Source: Bacteroidales bacterium (GTDB taxonomy: Bacteria; Bacteroidota; Bacteroidia; Bacteroidales; VadinHA17). From it: a stretch of 23,151 nt of DNA. The stretch covers positions 36,840 through 59,990 of the forward strand of contig DOTV01000202.1 of NCBI GenBank assembly GCA_003520925.1, read 5' to 3'. The notes beneath the pieces are model-generated. The model was given only the letters and a program-made list of their open reading frames with translations, did not search any database and was not told where the DNA came from. Numbering within the stretch: the stretch's first letter is position 1; every line of letters starts with the position of its first letter. The translations under genes and the position numbers were made by a program. Positions 20,285 through 23,151 of this stretch are shown in pieces.

Positions 20285-20821
20285 ATGAACGAAAGCAGAA
20301 TATCAGTTAGGTACGCGAAAGCCCTTTTCCGGTCGGCACTTGAAAAAAACATCCTCGGCAGGGTGAACCAGGATATGGATCTGGTCCTGAGTGTTTGCAT
20401 GATCCCGGAACTAAAGGAACTCCTTGGCAATCCGGTTATAAGACCCTCAAAAAAAACAGAGGTTCTTCATGGTGTTCTTGCAAAGGAACTTCATCCTCTT
20501 TCCCTTTCGCTCATTGACCTTGTCATTAAAAACGGCAGGGAAAGGTACATTCCTGCAATTGCCAGGGTGTTTGTTCATGATACGAAGGAACATAACGGTA
20601 TAACAGAATCAGTAATTACAACCGCAGTAAAAATTGATCCGGAAATCAGAAATCAGGTTTCAGCCCTTATTGAGAAAATATTCAAAACCAAAGTTGACCT
20701 TAAGGAAAATATCGATGAATTGATAATCGGTGGATTCATCCTGAAAGTTGAAGACAACTATATTGATGCCAGCATCAGGAATAAGCTGAGGAAAATCAGA
20801 ACTGAACTTACCACCGGATAA
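20285..20821 (+). CDS. atpH: ATP synthase F1 subunit delta
   Basis: A 178-residue protein of usual length. It opens with ISVRYAKALFRSALEKN, the standard OSCP/delta start, and its N-terminal helical domain spans about residues 5-105. The C-terminal part includes TAVKIDPEIRNQVSALIEKIF and the family hallmark IIGGFILKVEDNYIDASIRNKL. It caps the F1 head and joins the b stalk. It sits between atpF and atpA, the normal order. Confidence 0.96.
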   Translation: MNESRISVRYAKALFRSALEKNILGRVNQDMDLVLSVCMIPELKELLGNPVIRPSKKTEVLHGVLAKELHPLSLSLIDLVIKNGRERYIPAIARVFVHDTKEHNGITESVITTAVKIDPEIRNQVSALIEKIFKTKVDLKENIDELIIGGFILKVEDNYIDASIRNKLRKIRTELTTG

Positions 20822-20874
20822 TATGTACAGAAGGATTTAAACCTAGAAAACAGGATATTATAAGTATTTAAAAT

Positions 20875-22455
20875 ATGGCAAATATTAAACCAGCAGAAGT
20901 TTCAAAAATTCTCAGACAGCAGCTTGAAGGTATCCAGACCGGTGCAGAACTCGAAGAAGTCGGTACAGTTCTGGAGGTTGGTGATGGAATTGCCCGTATT
21001 TACGGACTTTCAAATGCCGAATCAAATGAGCTGATTGAGTTTGAAAATGGGATAGAAGCAATTGTGCTTAATCTTGAAGAAGATAATATCGGAGCAGTGC
21101 TGCTTGGCCCGACAGAAGAGATAAACGAAGGAGACATTGTAAAACGAACAGGAAGAATTGCTTCGATAGGTGTGGGTGAAGGATTGCTAGGAAGGATCGT
21201 AACGCCTACAGGTCAGCCGCTCGATGGTAAGGGACCCATCGAAGGGGAACTTTTTAATCTGCCTTTTGAAAGAAAAGCCCCGGGTGTAATCTTCCGTCAG
21301 CCTGTTAAACAGCCTCTCCAGACGGGTCTGAAAGCTATCGACGCAATGATACCTATCGGAAGAGGTCAGCGCGAATTGATCATCGGCGACAGGCAGACAG
21401 GGAAAACAGCTATTGCAGTCGATACAATAATAAACCAGCGCAGCAATTTCGAAAAGGGCAAACCGGTTTACTGCATCTATGTAGGAATAGGCCAAAAAGG
21501 CTCAACGGTTGCCAATATCGCTAAAATACTCGAAGAACATGGGGCAATGGAATATACTGTAATTGTCCTGGCAACTGCATCCGACCCTGCCGCTTCACAG
21601 TTCTATGCACCTTTCGCCGGAGCAGCCATAGGAGAATTCTTCCGCGATACCGGGCGTGATGCACTTATTATTTATGATGACCTGTCGAAGCAGGCGGTAT
21701 CATACAGGGAAGTATCGCTTTTGCTGCGGCGTCCCCCTGGCCGTGAAGCATACCCGGGTGATGTGTTCTATCTTCACTCACGGCTTCTGGAAAGAGCCGC
21801 CAAAATAATTGAATCCGATGAAGTGGCCAGACAGATGAATGATATTCCTGAAGCGATCCGTCATCTTGTTAAAGGCGGGGGGTCTCTTACCGCGCTTCCG
21901 ATTATCGAAACTCAGGCAGGCGACGTGGCAGCATATATCCCGACAAACGTTATTTCAATCACCGATGGTCAGATCTTCCTTGAGACAAGTCTCTTTAACT
22001 CAGGAGTTCGTCCGGCTATCAACGTTGGTATATCGGTTTCGAGAGTGGGTGGCAATGCCCAGGTAAAGGCGATGAAAAAAATTGCCGGGACCCTGAAAGT
22101 AGACCAGGCTCAGTACCGGGAACTTGAGGCCTTTTCCAAATTCGGCTCCGATCTTGACGCTTCAACACTGGCAATCCTGAACAAGGGAGCCAAAAACGTA
22201 GAGATTTTGAAACAGAGGCAGTATGCCCCGATGCCGGTCGAAAAGCAGATTGCAATAATATACTGTGGAACAACAGGATTACTTAAAGATGTTCCTGTTT
22301 TAAAAGTCAAAGAATTCGAGGTCGAATTCCTCGAATATCTCGATCTGAAACACAGGGATATTCTGGACCAGCTGAGTCAGGGAATCCTCAATAATAATAT
22401 AACTGATATTCTCGAAAAGACAGCTTCTGAACTTGTGAAAAAATACAAGTCCTGA
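20875..22455 (+). CDS. atpA: ATP synthase F1 subunit alpha
   Basis: A 526-residue protein. The beta-barrel domain (about residues 25-95) is followed by the nucleotide-binding domain with Walker A GDRQTGKTAI (171-180). The DDLSKQAVSYREVSLLLRRPPGREAYPGD segment comes next, then GISVSRVGG with the arginine that reaches into the beta catalytic site. The helical C-terminal domain ends in ELVKKYKS. It binds regulatory nucleotide and completes the three catalytic sites with beta, which is not encoded in this window. A 53-base A/T-rich gap precedes it. Confidence 0.98.
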   Translation: MANIKPAEVSKILRQQLEGIQTGAELEEVGTVLEVGDGIARIYGLSNAESNELIEFENGIEAIVLNLEEDNIGAVLLGPTEEINEGDIVKRTGRIASIGVGEGLLGRIVTPTGQPLDGKGPIEGELFNLPFERKAPGVIFRQPVKQPLQTGLKAIDAMIPIGRGQRELIIGDRQTGKTAIAVDTIINQRSNFEKGKPVYCIYVGIGQKGSTVANIAKILEEHGAMEYTVIVLATASDPAASQFYAPFAGAAIGEFFRDTGRDALIIYDDLSKQAVSYREVSLLLRRPPGREAYPGDVFYLHSRLLERAAKIIESDEVARQMNDIPEAIRHLVKGGGSLTALPIIETQAGDVAAYIPTNVISITDGQIFLETSLFNSGVRPAINVGISVSRVGGNAQVKAMKKIAGTLKVDQAQYRELEAFSKFGSDLDASTLAILNKGAKNVEILKQRQYAPMPVEKQIAIIYCGTTGLLKDVPVLKVKEFEVEFLEYLDLKHRDILDQLSQGILNNNITDILEKTASELVKKYKS

Positions 22456-22489
22456 GCCATCGCGGGAAAACTGAATTAACAGATCTTAA

Positions 22490-23151
22490 ATGCCCAACCT
22501 AAAAGCTATAAGGATAAGGATCGCCTCGGTGAAATCGACACGGCAGATAACCTCTGCCATGAAGATGGTTTCTGCCGCGAAGCTGCGGAAAGCCCAGGAT
22601 AAAATTGTCAGGCTGAGGCCTTATGCAAATAAACTCCATGAGATCCTTGTAAATCTCTCCCAGAGCCTTGCAGATTCTGAAATGGAAAATGTATACGGCA
22701 GGAAAACTTCTCCGGAAAAGATCCTGATAGTTGTTGTAACTTCAAACAGGGGTCTTTGCGGTGCATTTAATTCGAATGTTATCAAAGAAGCAAGAAGAAT
22801 TATCGCCGATAATTACTATGATCAGTATAAAAAAGGCAATGTAAGATTTCTTACAATCGGGAAAAAGGGCTTTGATTATCTCAGGAAACAGAAGTTCAAT
22901 ATTGCAGGAGAGAATAATGACCTTCTTAATGAACTCACATTTGAAAAAACTGCGGAGATTGCCCAAAAGGTCATGAACAGTTTTGTTACGGGTGAATTTG
23001 ACAGGATAGAGATCATTTATAACCGTTTCAAGAATGCAGCTGTCCAGCAGCTTACGAGGGAGCTGTTTCTTCCTGTTGAGTCAGCCCCGGAAACAGGAAA
23101 AGCATCAGTTGCTGCCGACTATATTTATGAACCCGACAAGGAAGCCATAAT
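22490..23151 (+). CDS. atpG: ATP synthase F1 subunit gamma (3' end cut by window edge)
   Basis: ATG at 22490 opens a frame that runs off the right edge after 220 codons. It starts MPNLKAIRIRIASVKSTRQITSAMKMVSAAKLRKAQ, the diagnostic N-terminal helix of gamma that forms half of the rotor shaft. TSNRGLCGAFNSNV (about residues 84-97) is the conserved start of the central domain. The C-terminal helix, with the second signature, is missing. It follows atpA by 34 bases, so the order is B-E-F-H-A-G. Confidence 0.96.
   Translation, partial: MPNLKAIRIRIASVKSTRQITSAMKMVSAAKLRKAQDKIVRLRPYANKLHEILVNLSQSLADSEMENVYGRKTSPEKILIVVVTSNRGLCGAFNSNVIKEARRIIADNYYDQYKKGNVRFLTIGKKGFDYLRKQKFNIAGENNDLLNELTFEKTAEIAQKVMNSFVTGEFDRIEIIYNRFKNAAVQQLTRELFLPVESAPETGKASVAADYIYEPDKEAI

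Overview
The window is a stretch of chromosome from a member of the Bacteroidota, most likely Bacteroidales or a close order. I infer this from the gene content and order (DUF177-rpmF-plsX-fabH; bactofilin-atpZ-atpB-E-F-H-A-G), the LytS/LytTR signalling pair, the ECF sigma/membrane anti-sigma pair, and the general lack of Shine-Dalgarno sequences. Several gene starts are also preceded by TAnnTTTG, the Bacteroidetes -7 promoter element. No rRNA, tRNA, CRISPR array, transposase or phage gene was seen. The two end genes run off the window.

Layout. (1) Positions 1-2725, minus strand: a GH16-fold protein with four N-terminal helical repeats and a destroyed catalytic motif, then a perfect palindrome, then an ECF sigma factor with an ECF-type promoter of its own, then its probable membrane anti-sigma (truncated by the left edge). 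(2) 3110-10037, plus strand: a TetR regulator carrying a canonical EF-hand loop, followed by a tight row of LolA-like periplasmic protein, two FtsX/MacB-type permeases, a LolD-type ATPase and an outer-membrane beta-barrel, then an ICMT-like membrane methyltransferase. This looks like a self-contained envelope export system. (3) 10046-11198: a YugP-type membrane zinc peptidase (minus) divergent from yidD (plus). (4) 11265-14443, minus: LiaI-like, LiaF-like, LytS-type kinase and LytTR regulator, probably an envelope-stress module. (5) 14619-17304, plus: DUF177, rpmF, plsX, fabH, linking ribosome assembly to fatty-acid and phospholipid initiation. (6) 17376-23151, plus: bactofilin, then atpZ, an AtpI-like four-helix protein, and ATP synthase genes atpB, E, F, H, A and the start of atpG. 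The beta and epsilon genes are not in the window.

Most of the window concerns the cell envelope: sensing it (sigma/anti-sigma, Lia-like module), building it (PlsX, FabH, YidD) and moving something across it (the LolA-like/ABC/beta-barrel operon). The best candidates for undescribed biology are that export operon, with matched ~70-residue insertions in both permeases and an EF-hand in its regulator, and the GH16 pseudoenzyme.
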